From assembly GCA_003117195.1 (NCBI GenBank), contig BDSI01000006.1:620001-684000 (forward strand): 64,000 nucleotides of DNA, given 5' to 3'. Source of the DNA: Eudorina sp. 2006-703-Eu-15. Lineage: Eukaryota; Chlorophyta; Chlorophyceae; Chlamydomonadales; Volvocaceae. The notes beneath the pieces were generated by a model. The model worked only from the letters and a program-made list of their open reading frames with translations. It searched no databases and was not told the DNA's origin. Positions within the stretch are counted from its first letter, which is position 1. Each line of letters opens with the position of its first letter. This document shows, one piece after another, positions 35,801 through 48,606 of the stretch. The position numbers and the translations under genes were made by a program.

Positions 35801-38800
35801 ATGGCTTCGTGCTGACTCGTGCCAAAAATCCTAAACCCAACGCCGGCGCGCCATGCCTCCTGCGGCACACCCCAAGACCCAACACGCCGTCCTTGCGACG
35901 AAAGGACTCGAGGCCCCGCAGGTCTTGGGAGAACCCGTCACAGGCGCCACCACAGCGACCAGGAACAAAGAACCGAGAGCCACAATAGCATCAACAATTA
36001 TATTATCCGTATCATAACTAATCACAAGCCACAAGCATCAACAATTATATTATCCGTATCATAATTAATCACTGTGTCCTGCAATCCCGGGGGGCCGCCC
36101 GCGCGCACGCTTACCCGCATACCCGTCACCACGGCTGCGTGTCTGGCCGCCGGCAGCGGCGCCTGACACAGCCGGCCCAGCAGCGCTTGCAGGGCGGTGG
36201 CCAGGCGGCGGGTGGTCGGGGCGGTGCCGCCATTGCTGACGCCGCCGGCAGACGGCGCCGTACGGCAAGTGAGCATCAGGCCCCGCGACACGCAGGCCCA
36301 CGCGGCCTCGGCGCGGTCCAGGCCGCCTGGGGGGATCGGCCACAAGGCGCACCGGGGGAGCGGGGAGAGGGATCAGGGAGGGTGGAGAGGGGGTATAGGA
36401 AATTGGTAGACATTGGTAGAGGGGGGGAGGGAGGGGGGGCGGGAGGCGGGCGGGAGGGGGGAGCCGGGGAGGGGGGGGAGGGGCAGGGGGAGCGGGCGTG
36501 GGACGGGGCGCAGGGCGCAGGGCGCGACAAGCCCCGTCATCGGCGAGGCGGTTCCAAACCACCTCCCAGGATGTCCATGTTCCCAAATCAACCACCCCAC
36601 GCGCACAAAGCCGAACAGGCGCCATTGCAGCGGCATGCGCTGGCGGCCCATGCCGATGCTGTCCCCTTCAGCGCAAAGTACTGTCCAGCGCTCTCTCTCC
36701 CTCCCGCCGCGGATGCGGACCAGGTGGGACGACAGACGGCCCGCACCTGCTGCGACCGGCGGATGCGCCTCCAGGAAGGCATCTGCGGAGTGGCTGGCGG
36801 CGGAGCAGACGTCCTCGCAGCAGGTCACCAACAGGTCCACAACCGAGGCCGCGAGTGCGCTGGGCCCGGCGCCTCCTCTTCCATCTCCATATCCTCCGGC
36901 GGTGGCGTTCCAGTCAGCACTCGCTGCGGCCCCAGCCCCTCCGAGCTGCGAGCACGGCGGCGCGACAAACACGGGCACAAACGGTATTCCCTGGGCCCGT
37001 TGTCCGTGTTTGACCTTAAACAGACACCACAATGTATTATTTTTACGGCTGTGCACGCATATAAACATGCACCCATGCCTCGCGGCTCAGGCCTTGCGTG
37101 ACCGCGTGTACCGTGCGCCACACGGACCAAATGCGGGCACAGAACGGTACGGGGTGTCAAACCTGTGCGGGCCGAGGGTGTGTGCCGGCGGGCAAGCGGC
37201 GCAGCGCAGCCCACGCGTGCGGGCGGGGAGGGACGCGGCAGCGCGGAGAGCTCTGTGGGGGAGTCGCTGCCCTTCCAACACCAGTGTAACGTAAGCTCCA
37301 CGTCACGCAGCGCTTTCAATGACAGGGCATGCAGCTGCCTCAAAGGCCCCGAAGGTCGCGAACTCGCCATCCCGCCACCCACCGGCCGCGTCAGGACCGC
37401 CAACAGCTCCCTCAGCAGCACCAGCGCGCGGTCCACCTCAGAGGCCTGCAGGTACGGCCTGCCGTACATGCCGTACAGCGCCTGCTGGAGCCGCTTCAGG
37501 ACGGCGCCGTACGCAGCCTCCACGTCGTCGAACAGCAGGACGAGCTGCACGATCGCGGCCGCCGCGCCGCTGGCGGCGCTGCCCGCGGCCGCGGCCGCCG
37601 CCGGTGCCGACAGGCTCGCCTGGCCCTGCCCCTGGCCCCAGTACTCATCCATCATTTCCCGGAGCCAGGACCCCACGGCCGCGGCCTCTGAGCGGCTGAG
37701 CGGCGCCGCAAAGTCCGCGTCGTCGTCGCTGATGGGACGGCCTACGAGCCAGGACCTGAGGCGTGTGGGGGGGAGGGACGCGGGGGTATATGAAATTGGT
37801 AGACATGTTGGGGGAGGGAAGCGGGGCGGTGCGTTGAGGCGGCGCCCTCAGCGTGGCGCGTTGTACCGCTTCCGAGGTGGTCCATTCCGAGACCAGCGCT
37901 CAACCGGAACGCGGATTGCGGAGACATGTTGAGGTCGTTGTACTGCCCGACAAGCATCCGCTTTGGGCGTTTGAGTAATCAGCACGCACTCCAGTGCCAT
38001 GCCCCGTTGATTGGGGCAAGCGCATACCGGCGGATAGACCCTTGGGTCGCACCTGGCCAGCGCTCGCAGCTCGCCCCCGGGCTCCAGGGACGCCGGTGGC
38101 AGCTCCGCCAGCAGCCGCAGGCAGCCCGTGACGCCCGCCACCGCCGCCGGCGCTGCCGCCGCCGCGGTCACGAGCGCCGAACGCCAGACGCTGCGCTTGT
38201 ACGACACGCCCTGGTAATTAGTCAGGGACACCAGCACAGCGCGCAGCCCGGCCAGCAGGACCGCTGGGAATGCCGCCGCCGTGATGACCGCGCCTCCTGC
38301 GGCCTCCGCCGCGGCTTCGGCGAGCGTGGCCTCGCCGGCGCCGGCGCGCACGGGGGCGGCGGCAGCCGCGAGGGCGCGCTGCAGCTGGCCGTCGGCGGCG
38401 GCGCTGCGCGCCGCCGCCGCGGCGCCGCGCATGAGCTGCTGCAGCCCCAATCGCGTCAGCTCGCCGCCCAGCGCCACGTCGCGCACCGCCAGCAGGACCT
38501 CCATGCGCTGACCCACATCGGCGGCGGCGAACCAGGCCTGCAGCCACGCCGCGGCGAGCGCCTGCGGGGAGGCAGGGAGGAGGCGGCGGCAGCAGCAGCG
38601 GCTATGAGGGCGGGGCGAGCATGATAGCAGGTTCGTCTCGACCCGTCCAGTCAGCGTTTGGCGAATACGGTATCTCGAGGTCGCAGGTGGGATTGGCGCG
38701 CTGGGGCATGCGTGCGATCCGCGGAGCCTGGTGCAACCCGCCTGGATAATCAACGCGGCATGTGCCCTAATGCCATAGCATCCACAGTTCCACACAGCGC

Positions 38801-41800
38801 CAAAGACCCGAATGCTACGCTGTCCGGTCACTCCGGCTGCTGCAGTGAATTGTCCTTCGGAGCGAGACTACTCTATCCTGCTTCCCGCTCCTGCCCACCC
38901 GTGTCGCGCCTTTAGAAACGTCCGCCACGTCGAATCTCGTTCATCCTCCCCCGCCCCACACCTGGGTGATACCCCAAATTTGAACCTCCCCACACTCACA
39001 CAGCACACGCGCCCCTCCCCATCTGCCAATGTCTACCAACTTCCTATACGCTCCCCACCTGCACGTCCAGCACCTCGGCCTCAGCGCCCCCGCCCCGGTA
39101 GTGGATGTCCCGGGCGAGTGCCGGCAGCAGCACGCCTGTCACGAAGCCCGGCGACACGCCCCGCAGCGCCTCCGCGGAGCGCCAGTCGCGCTGCAGGAAG
39201 GTGCGCATGCCGAGACGCTGGACCTGCACGTTGCCGTGCTGCAGCACCCGCGCCCACAGCACGCACTGCCACGGCTGGGGCACCGGCACCGGGCCCTCGC
39301 CGGCGGCGGCGGCGGCCTCCGCCGCCGCCGCGTCGCCGGCGTCAGCAGCCGCAGCGGCCTTGCGCTGCTTGACCTCCTTCTTGCGGGGAATGTACGATTT
39401 GGGTACGACAGCGTCCGTACGGAACTCCGGCGCGGGCGCGTGGAGTTGGTCGATCTGGGTCACCGAAACACGGCGTGGAGCGGACCCCAGGGTTGGTCAG
39501 ACTTGCGTTTTAAGTGCTGTTTACCGGTACGTCTCCCTCGATTCACTGTGGCGAGAGTCGAATGCGACGGACAAGTCAGAGGAAGGTGCTTGCATGTGCA
39601 TACGGCAACGCCGTACGGTGGTGTCAAGATATTTAAGCAGGCCTGCGCTGCTGGCTGGCCTCACCTTGGCCCACATGGGGGCGACGAGGTGGATGGGAAA
39701 CTCGTCCAGAATGTCGTACAGGGCGGCCCACAGCGCCCAGCCCGGCTGCTCCATCTGCCCCGCGGGCGCCAGGCGCTGCAGCAGCAGCATGGCCCTCTTG
39801 CGCTCCAGGGAGTCCACGTCAGCGGGGAGTGCCTGTGGAGGGTGTAAGGACGTACGGGAGTGCCAAACCGGTAACCGACAGTTCCCCCCGGCGCAGAAAG
39901 CCTCTTGACACAGGGCAACAGCGCAGCGATCCACAGCGGCGAGCCCGCCGCGTGCCGCGCGCCGTGGTGCGCAGGCTCAGCCGAAAGCCCCAACCAGGCA
40001 ACTCACCAGGCACGTCCGCAGCATCTCCCAGAAGCGCTCGCACCCGGCCACGTCCACGCCCGCCGCGTGGTCTGCGAAGATGTCCGAGGCCAGCACCAGC
40101 AGCGCCAGGGCGGTGCGCTGCGCGACGGTGCCCACGGGGGCCGTGCCGCCGGGCGCCGGGCTGGAGGGGCCGGCACCGGCCCCAGGGCCGCCGGACCCCC
40201 CGGCGGCGGACCCGGTGGTGGCGCCGCCGAGCAGGTCGAGCGCCACCTGCCAGACCTCCTGGGCCGTGGCCCTCAGATCGCTGCCTCCTGCACGGGTCCG
40301 TCGCGGGAGGAGGGAGACGTGAGCGGGGCGTGAGGAGGCCCGCGCCGGTGCGGCGGCCAGGTACGCGGCCCCTGACGCGCGGTGGCGGCCCCATGCGACG
40401 CAGCGCGTTTCGAGGGCTAGGGAGACACGGGTCTCATGCGGCGCGCGTCAGAGACGGGAGCGCTGCGCGGCGTCGCACGTCCTTGGTGCTGTGTGCTGCA
40501 CAGGAAACGCATTCAACCAGCCTTTCTCGCCTGACGACTAGCCGGTGTGGGGCACAGCCCGACAATCCCGATGGCCCCATGTCCCGTCTTCCCCAGCTGC
40601 CGCATGGAGCCCCCATATCTTTCTTTGCTCCCGCCCCTGATTCTTTTCGGCGGCCCTCTGTCCTAGTCCAGCCCGCCTCCCCGGCCCGGCAATGCCCCGC
40701 CCTCGCTCACCGCATGCCTGGGCGCTGGCCAGCGTGATGGGCACCAGGGCCTTGAGAGCCCCCTGCCGGACTGACGCCGACGCGCTGGACAGCAGCGGCC
40801 GCACCGCGGCACGCATCTGCGGCAGCAGCCAGCGGAGCTCCTCGGTGCAGGCCGCGGCAGCTGCCGCAACCCAACAAGCCCAGGGGGAAAACGTCACGGG
40901 GAAGACGGCACGTGATGGATGGATTTCGCGTGTTGTTCGGTGCGGCGCGGCCGTGCAGAGCCTGACCCAAATCAGCGTGAGCTACGCCAACGTGGAGAGC
41001 AAGGGGTAGGCTCAAGATTGGCTCGGCCCCGGCGCACCCTACCTCGTACCAGGCATCATTCACGCCGGCCAGGACGCTGTAACATCACTGTGCGCTCCTA
41101 AGACCCTTTCATATTCGGCCCATCACCGTAAAGCGGACTTGCATATACGTACGACAGCCTACCTCTTACAGAGTACATATAAAACACGTAGACGCACCTT
41201 CAGCAGGCTCCGCCCCGGTAGCCACCTGGCGCAGCTGCTGCACGACAGCCGTCAACACCGTGAACGCCATCGGCAGGGGCAGGTTGCCGTCCGCGCCCGC
41301 GGTGTCCGCGCCGCCCGTGACGATCCCCGGAGCGCGGGTCCCCGCGCCCGCGGCTGCGTCCAGAGACCGGCAGCAATCGCTGGTCAGGTGGCGCAGCTGC
41401 TGCCACAGCCCGCTGGAAACTAGGACTGCCACGAGGCCGGTGCAGGCCTGCAGACGACAGGTCTTGTCGGGCAGCGCGCCGCTGTGGGCCAGAACCGGCA
41501 AGAAGAAGTCGACGAGAAACTGCTGCATGATTCGGCCATCTGGGGGGCGGAGGGTTTGTGCCGGACAAAACAAAGTCAGGCGGCGAGAGCGACGGTGTGA
41601 TGGTTTGAAGCGACGATGTGGACACAAACCGACGCAGGTTTGGATAAGCGTTTGCGGGGTTTCGCAGTCGTGCTGCGTTCGCGCCGTCGGTACATGGGAA
41701 GGCCCTGGGTGGGACCCAAGGCAGCGCCTTTATGGAGACCTTTTTCATCAGCGGTGAACCTGACCGGCCAACCAAGAGCTGGTTCGACCCCGCACCCGAG

Positions 41801-42288
41801 CCCCGAACCTGCACCTTGTTGTGGAAGGTAGTGAAGAGCTGCTGCCGCACATGTTGCTCGCAGTTGGCTGTCGGCAGAGGCGCCATCACAGCCGTCGGGA
41901 GAGGTCGTGACCTGCGGCAGTGCGATAGTTACCTTACAAATGGAAATCGATGGAGCCAGAAGCAGGGCTGGAGGCGAATGAGTGTTCCCACGGGGGCTGC
42001 AAAGCGTCCTTACGGTATCCTTGGCAAAGAGTGTTACGGTTTATACACCGGTCAGTGCCGTACCGGCAAACTGTCGCCGTGAGCGCTTTTCGCCAAAGCT
42101 GCAATATTGTTTTTTAAGGGCGTGACGCTGTAGACGCACACGTCGTAGAGGTCCGACAGGAATTGTCGCGACGGACTGGCTACGTCCAGCGCAACCGACA
42201 CCATGGTCGCCCGGCTCCTTACATCTTGCGCGAACGTACATGTCGACAGTGCAGACAAGCGATGCCTTAATTTTATTGCAGATTCCAT
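26807..42288 (-). CDS. TRM3: TARBP1/Trm3-type tRNA (guanosine-18-2'-O)-methyltransferase, SPOUT family, more than 20 exons
   Basis: The family 2'-O-methylates tRNA ribose (G18) using a C-terminal SPOUT (SpoU) domain. The 3' exons show its three motifs. [20 protein letters not shown] is in 28504-28316 and splices in phase to WLPMEEVKP at about 27,801. LEQTAESV with [13 protein letters not shown] is in 27387-27273. [20 protein letters not shown] then YEYVRQ is in the last exon (26938-26807). Upstream ARM-like exons match TARBP1 landmarks: [14 protein letters not shown] in about 32,920-32,030, RAMLLLQRL in about 39,830-39,670 and [10 protein letters not shown] in about 39,450-39,060. Other exons are at about 28,901-29,345, 31,110-31,385, 33,627-33,835, 34,225-34,470, 34,800-35,330, 36,114-36,340, 37,297-37,745, 38,050-38,563, 40,007-40,295, 40,711-40,863 and 41198-41539. 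5' exons 42288-42064 and 41911-41815 splice in phase. The start may be 42204 instead. Long Ala/Gly runs interrupt several exons. Confidence 0.88.
28231..28270 (+). repeat. Dispersed motif family, intronic copy
   Basis: A 40-bp segment ending ATGTCTACCAATTTC matches 62519-62558 (opposite strand) at 33 of 40 positions. Its last 15 bases recur in other introns of the methyltransferase gene (see findings). Confidence 0.7.
33334..33375. repeat. 14-bp tandem repeat in an intron, three units
   Basis: GCGATCTCAACCCT occurs twice in tandem and is followed by GAGATCTCAACCCT. It lies in an intron of the methyltransferase gene. Confidence 0.9.
34659..34738. repeat. About 63-bp direct duplication in an intron
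   Basis: ACTACCGAAC(G/A)GCAGCC occurs at 34659 and 34722, and CTCTATAAAACAGGCA occurs after each boundary. The result is an AT-rich tandem duplication in a GC-rich intron. Confidence 0.75.
35989..36071. repeat. AT-rich 47-bp tandem repeat in an intron
   Basis: The unit beginning CATCAACAATTATATTATCC starts at 35989 and again at 36036. The second copy runs to about 36,071 with one base change. The composition contrasts sharply with neighbouring exons. Confidence 0.9.
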
Positions 42289-42786
42289 GGAACGTGCCTC
42301 AGGCATCATTACTAAAATTTGTTTCGAGGGCGGCGCGTGTCGCCTGGCGTCATCAATTTTAAAGCATGTTCATGGCTCAAGTAATGAATTTGAATGTATG
42401 TCCCGTCTGCAAGCCAGTTCTTAGGGAACCTTGCGCAACTAAACAACACAGCAATGCAGTACATGATGCGCAATAGCCAATAGGTTGGTTTGCAGGCTGG
42501 ATGATGCAAGACCAATGTTTGGAAGAAATTTCACTTACAGTTGCTCCAGTCATTGCAACTCAGATGATAGCACACTGCAAAACCTCCAGGTCAACTCATT
42601 AGCTGTCACTAGGTCCTTGTACGCATGCATCGTTTATTGCTCACAAGCGGGGCGTGATACCATAGAAACAATGCCTAGTCAAAGCACGAGCGCTAAATTT
42701 TGACAAGTGCTCACAAAGCGGCCAACGTCCCTTGTTAGATGAACCAAAGCGAGCGATAGCAGGCACGACCTTGAAGGAGCCCCAAT
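42289..42786. promoter_or_regulatory. Divergent intergenic region (methyltransferase / coiled-coil gene)
   Basis: About 500 bp separate the two divergent starts. The region is AT-richer than the exons and has no convincing ORF. It presumably holds both promoters. No unambiguous TATA box is seen. Confidence 0.45.
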
Positions 42787-45700
42787 ATGTCCTTGGTGGC
42801 ACAGCAGGAGCTGCAGCCAGGGTTTCTCGTCGTGCCCGGGCATTATGAGACGCTCTTGTTGGAGACCCATGCGAGGGACGTCGAGTGCCTGCAGCGCAGC
42901 CACACCAAGGAGCTCGCAACTTTGCGGCAGCAATATGCCGAGGTATGCACTGAGGATGGTTTGGCTTCAGCTGGTCTGCGGTTACCAACTGCTTTTCGCA
43001 CGCCCACAGGAGTCGACGCATCGCGAGATTGAGCTTACCTTGGTTAGCCAAGCGCAACAAAAACTTAAATCAGATGTCTTATCATCCCGGAAGAAAATGG
43101 TGCTGTACAAAATGGCCGTCGCAAACGCGGAGGAGAAGGCCCAGCTCTTGCAGGCTTCCCTATCAGTCAGCGAGGGTGTGGTCAAGCAGATGGCTGATGA
43201 AAGGGAGACGCTCCTGCAGCATATTAGGCAGCTGCAGGAGCAGGTCCAGGCGTTGACTGCATTGTGCCAGGGACAGCACCGGGCCAAGGTCGCGCAACAG
43301 GTAAGGAATTGGCCCCCCACCCCCTAGACGCGCGGACTTGCGCCGCAGGCCGGGGGCTCACCAGCGCACATGGGTTGCATGCCCTTCCCGCTCGGCTGCT
43401 ACACGGCGTAGGGGCAGCTGAACTGCACGGACGCCGAGAAGCAGCAGCTGCGGGCGGAGCTCGAGGAGTCGGTCATGCTTTCGGACATCCTCCGACAGGA
43501 ACTGGCAACTGGGCGCGAAACGCTGCATGCAGCGCTCGCCCAGGTGGAGGACTTGCGGCAAGAGTTGTCCGCGCGGACAGCCCAGGAGCAGACTCAGGAA
43601 TCGAAGCTCGCAGCCCTGCACGCGGAGTGCCAAAAGCTTCAGGCATGCCTTGCGGAGGAGAAGGAAGAGCGCACCCGCGGGGAGGCGCACATCTCCAAGG
43701 TGAACAGTGACTTACAAACCCATAGCACGGAGCTGAAGCTCGCAGAGGAGCGGCTAGCGCGGGCCCGGCAGGACAGCGCCCTGCGCGAGGAGCAACTGCT
43801 AGCGGAGTTCCAGCGGAGGCGCGCCGCCGACGCCATTGTCCTCCAGGAGCTGCAAACAGACATGCAGCGCCTGAAAGAGCAGAGAGCGCTTGACAGGTAA
43901 GAGAGGCCTCGTGGGGTCTACTTTTCAGCTTGGCATCCGCGGGTGCCGCTGAAAGTGGGTTGCTCCGCAATGAAATCGCGTCCCTGACGCGGCTGGCGGT
44001 GGCCCTGGCAGGCGGGAGGCTGAAGCGGAGCAGCAGCGATTGCAGGCCAAGCTGGAGCGTGAGGCAATCCTGAGGGAGGCCCTGGAGCGGCAATGCACGG
44101 AGAGCCGCAAACAGCTATTTGATGAGCAGCACAGCCACAGCACTGAACTGGCGCGCATGCGCCGCCAGGTGAGCCGCAGAAGGAAAACAACGATATTTCA
44201 ACGGGCACACACAAGCCGTGATCCGTGGCGATCCATCGATTCAACCTGAGCCAGAGCGGATAGACGTGACGAAGGCAGCGGTTGCCTAAAAACTTCCGTA
44301 GGTCGTTGCTAACACTGCGGACCTGGGTGAACACCCGTAACCGGGCGAAAACGCGCGCTCTTTTTGTGGGCTCGCGGGTTGACGGCATAGCCTCTACCCA
44401 GCTGCTCATAAGCATCCAATGCAAAACGGGCTGGGCTGTCGGCGGCACTTGCCTTGCCAACCGAGTCCTCGAATGGCTGCGTGGTTGTCCATCTCGCAGT
44501 TCAGCGACAAAGTCATAGAGCTGGAGCACGCCAACATAGCAGCGCGACTGACAGAGGAGAGGCTTGCCGCAGCAGAGAAGCGGGTGGGTCATGGCCTTTG
44601 GTGTTGGCCTGCGTCTCTTCTTCTGTTTTGAGGTTTTGTTGGCGGATAAGAAGAGTGTCTTGTAAATGTGCGCGAATGGTGCACGTACGCTGGGTTGGTC
44701 TGGCAGCGGGACTTCGCTGGGGTGGGCACCGATAATCCTTACGTGAGGTCCAATGTGACATTCACTCGTGCACCGTGTAGGCTGAGTTGCGCGCAGCGCA
44801 AATCGAGCAGCTGGAGGCTGCGCTTGAACGCAACGCGCAATCAATCTGCCAACACGTTAACAACAAGGACGCAGCTGTGGCAAGTTTACAGGAGCAACTT
44901 GACCAGCTCCGCAGGAAGGTGGGTCTCGATACCGGTGAAAACACGAAATCGGTGGTCAAGCTAGGCAAAGTGCGTTTGCTGTATCTGATGTCATTCCGCA
45001 ATCATGTTGTCCCTTTGACGCCGTCCAACAGCTTGAGCAGAAAGAGGTCGAACTGCGCGAGTGCCAAGGGGCGCATGCCCAGCAAGTCCTCCAGTTGGAG
45101 AGGCGATTGGCGCAGCATGACACGGTCATCCGCGAGCAGGAGACTCACTTCCTGCAGCAGGTGGCTACCACGAAGGACCAGGTGAGAGACTGCGGGTTGT
45201 CCGAAGCCTGCAAGGCTGATCCAATGCAAACGGGAGGAGTGGTCTGTGCAGGCTGGTCAATCGGAGGCTCAGTTGCAGGAGCGCATTTCCGAGCTGCAGG
45301 CTTCGCTTTCGTCTCGGGAGGAGCGCATCAAGCAGCTGACTGACGGACACGCGGCCGAGGCGTCCCAGCGGGAGAGGCGCACTCGACAGCTGCAGACCGC
45401 TCATGCAGCTGAGGTCGCCAAGCTCGAGGCGCGCATTCGCGAGCTGGAGCATCAGCTGACGGTGATGCCCAGCCCGATGGAGCCGCACCGGAATCTGGTA
45501 GGTTCTGTTGCGGATGAACCTTTGTTGCTGCAGAGGTACATGCCGGGGGCCGCATGCTCCCGGTGCGAGGGCCGCGTGGAATGTCAGCCCTTGGGATGCT
45601 ATCCAGCTTGGGATCCGAAGAGCGCACGGTCATTCTCATGCTCTAACCTCCCTTGCAAGCACGGGACCCTCGAACGTTTCTTTGGCAGGATGGTGTCCGT

Positions 45701-48199
45701 TTGATCAAAATCGGAGACGTTAGGCGACTACGCGAACCAACAAAACGAACCTCTGTTCGCCTGCAGGTCCGAACCGCGACGGCTGCGGTGGACAAGCTGA
45801 TGGGGAATCTGCTTGGCGGCGCCAGTTCGAGGGCGACTGAGAACACGGACGACGATGACGACGACGACCGGGGCCCCTCTGCCGACCTCATCTTCCGCAT
45901 GTGAGCTATCGTACCAATGGGCACCGTGAATTTCAACCGTTTGCGCGCAACCTTACTGCGTGGTGCGCATACCTACAACACAGTTATCGATGCAGAGAGT
46001 GTCCCGTGTTGTTGTCGGTACCTCCTGAGTGGTTATGCGGGCTCCGAGATCATATCAATGAACACCGCATGGCGGAAGGGAACATATCTGGTAGCCCTAG
46101 AGAGGCACGGCAAATTCCGTCGGCACAGAACCTGGCAACACACCGCTCATCGCAACCTGAACTCCACGCTCGTTGTCCCCTGGCAGGTCACAGCCCCTCT
46201 TGTCCCAAGGACTCAGCGCGGCACCGCCGGGCAGCGATTCTGCAGCAGGGGCGCAGCCGGCTGGTACTGCGGCGGGACTTTTGCCGCTAAGCGTTGCGGA
46301 AGTACAGGCTGGGGCGGTCGCCTCTGGAAGCGGTCGGGCTGTTCCGGCTGAAAAGCGGCTTGAAGCAGCGGTGCCAGCGGTGGAAGTTGCGGCTCCGGCT
46401 GGGCTTGAAACAGCTGCGGCATCCGGAATGGAAGCCGGGCGCAGCAACGATGTGAAAGTCAAGCGGGCGTCGGAGTCAGGCGCAGATGGTGACGGACGTC
46501 CAGCTGGTCGAGGTAGGTGGCAAATTGTCTTCGACGGCGTTTGATGTGTGTTCTTTCTCATGCGTCGTCCACGTCCTGCGCTTAGGTTGGCTATCCCATA
46601 CAACGAAGTCCATTCTGTTGTACTAGCAGCAATGCACGACCAAGTAGTCTGTTTGGATGGGAGCTACATCGATTAAGCGTGCGTTGCGCTACAATGCGGG
46701 CGCCCAGCGGGACGAATGAACGGTATGCCCATGCCGGTTTACAGGTCGCGGGCGTAAGGCTGCAAAGTGCAGCAAGGAGAAGCAGGAGGAACCTGCCCTA
46801 CCTGACACCGGCGCCGAGCCGATGGAAGTGGACGTGCAAAATGGAGAATCAAACGAGGTATGTGGGGTAGCCCATCCTGCAAATGTCGTATCTTTTGGGG
46901 AAGGTGACTTGACGTTAAAGCGATGGTCTTGATGGTCGCCCTCAACCGCAGGCTGGTGCTCGTCCTGCAACGCGAGCCGGTAGTCGGCGGCTTGCAGCCA
47001 AAGCTGCACAGCAGCGCGCCAAGGTCATGGCCGTCGCCCTTGCGGACGACTCGGACACTGGTACGTCCAACGATGCTCCTGGCCATGCAGCGCAGCCGGA
47101 CCAAAGCTCGGCACCGCCCGAGCTGGGGCCGCCTGCTGCAGGCGACAAGCGAGGGCGGGCTGGTGGTGCACGAGCTGGGGGCAGCAAGTCCGCGAAGAAC
47201 AGCAAGCCGAAGGGCGGGCAGCACACCCAGGAGTCCCAGCAGCCAGCTGGGGGCCAAGGGGCCTCGGCCGCAATGCCGCCGTCGGGCCGCAGCGCAGCTG
47301 CCACGGAGAAGCCGGAGGAGGAAGAGGCGATGATCCCAGCGACGCAGGACGCCGACCTGCTGGCTTCGCAGGCACCCACGCAGCCACACACCTCGGAGCC
47401 TCTCACGCAGGCGCAGCCGTTCGCAGTTCCGCAACCACCGCAGCAGCACGCACCAGCACCTGCGCGTGCGCAGCTTGAAAGCTACGCACCCATGGTCACA
47501 GCCCGCGGGGGCGCTCCCCACGCGCCGCTGGCCGTGCCGACAACGAGCCAGGTCAGCGCCTTCAGCGAATTGCTCCGGCAGCGGGACTTCGCTGCGCCGA
47601 TGAACCCAATGGTGACACTCAACCCCAAGTAAGAACACGCGAATGCGGGCGGCATGGGGGATGTCGGAATGACAGACTGACCGCCCTCACAGCCACATAC
47701 ATCCGTCTGATCGGTTGGACATGCCACATGCGTGCCGTTGCCTCTACAGGGTGCTGGAGAACACGACGAATCGCAAACGGCTAGTCCCGTACACAGCGGT
47801 CCAAACGTGGAAACTCGTCGTGCCAAGGTGCGATGCCGCATCCTCGTGCCTTCGATGGCGGTGATGTAGCTGAGGGATTGTGGCGCATGGTGTTGCACGG
47901 TACGGTCCCGTTCGGTACGAATTTTCCTCGAATGCCGGCTGGGTTAATCGACGACGACACATGTCCAACACCTCACTGGGTCGGCTGTAACCTTCCATAA
48001 TTTCACGTTGTGTCGCAGCGTCCACAAGAAGGCGGATGCTCAGCAGCAGCTGCAGACAGGAGCGAAACGGCCTCTCGCTGTGCTGAATCAGGGGCAACTG
48101 GGGCTTGCGGGGCCAAACGGTGGCGACGCGATGCCGCCGGACGTGTTCCAACGCGCTGTGCAGGCACCTCCGGCCAAGGCTGGCAAGAAGGGCGGCTAG
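42787..48199 (+). CDS. Long coiled-coil protein with disordered C-terminal half, unidentified
   Basis: Thirteen exons splice in phase: 42787-42941, 43010-43301, about 43,420-43,897, about 44,010-44,167, about 44,501-44,583, about 44,781-44,920, about 45,032-45,181, about 45,251-45,498, about 45,689-45,902, 46187-46512, 46745-46857, 46952-47628 and 48019-48199. The apparent stop in CGCATGTGAGC is really a donor (AT|GTGAGC). Joined to 46187 it gives ATG TCA CAG and the frame stays open. The first eight exons form an almost continuous coiled coil of about 530 residues (for example KAQLLQASLSVSEGVVKQMA and AAVASLQEQLDQLRRK). Then comes an Asp-rich stretch, then an Ala/Pro/Gln-rich region with GRGRKAAKCSKEKQ and a basic end, AKAGKKGG. 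The layout recalls nuclear filament or synaptonemal-type proteins, but no family is recognised. Confidence 0.75.
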
Positions 48200-48606
48200 A
48201 CAGTCGCGGGCGTCGTCATAGAACCTTGTTGTCTCTGCCCATAGCCATCTCCCGCAAGGGAAGAAATACAAGTTTGGGGCACTGCATGACGTGGACTTCC
48301 GATCACTGATACCCAGTTTATGCAATCGTTCGGCTGGAATCCGTTCTGGCCATCATACGCTTGGACATCCGTACGCTTGGACATCGGCACGGCACTCGAA
48401 GTGCATGAGCATTACAAACGTGCGAGTCACGTGTCCGTGCGGAAGACTGAGTCATGGCGTGCATGTGTCATTTGTGCTATGGCAATGGCCCTTGTAGGAC
48501 CGTAGAAGGTGCCGGGGACCCGGTCACCACAGGGCTGTGCCTTAACGACAGTGTTACATTGGACTCCCAACCTCTCGTTTTGAGTGAGATAGTGGTTTCT
48601 CTGAAT
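48200..48606. other. Convergent intergenic region
   Basis: It lies between the coiled-coil gene (+) and the thioredoxin-like gene (-). Read on the minus strand, TGTAA occurs at 48554-48558, about 50 nt after the thioredoxin-like stop, and is its likely poly(A) signal. TGTAG near 48,493 is a weak candidate for the plus-strand gene. Confidence 0.6.
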
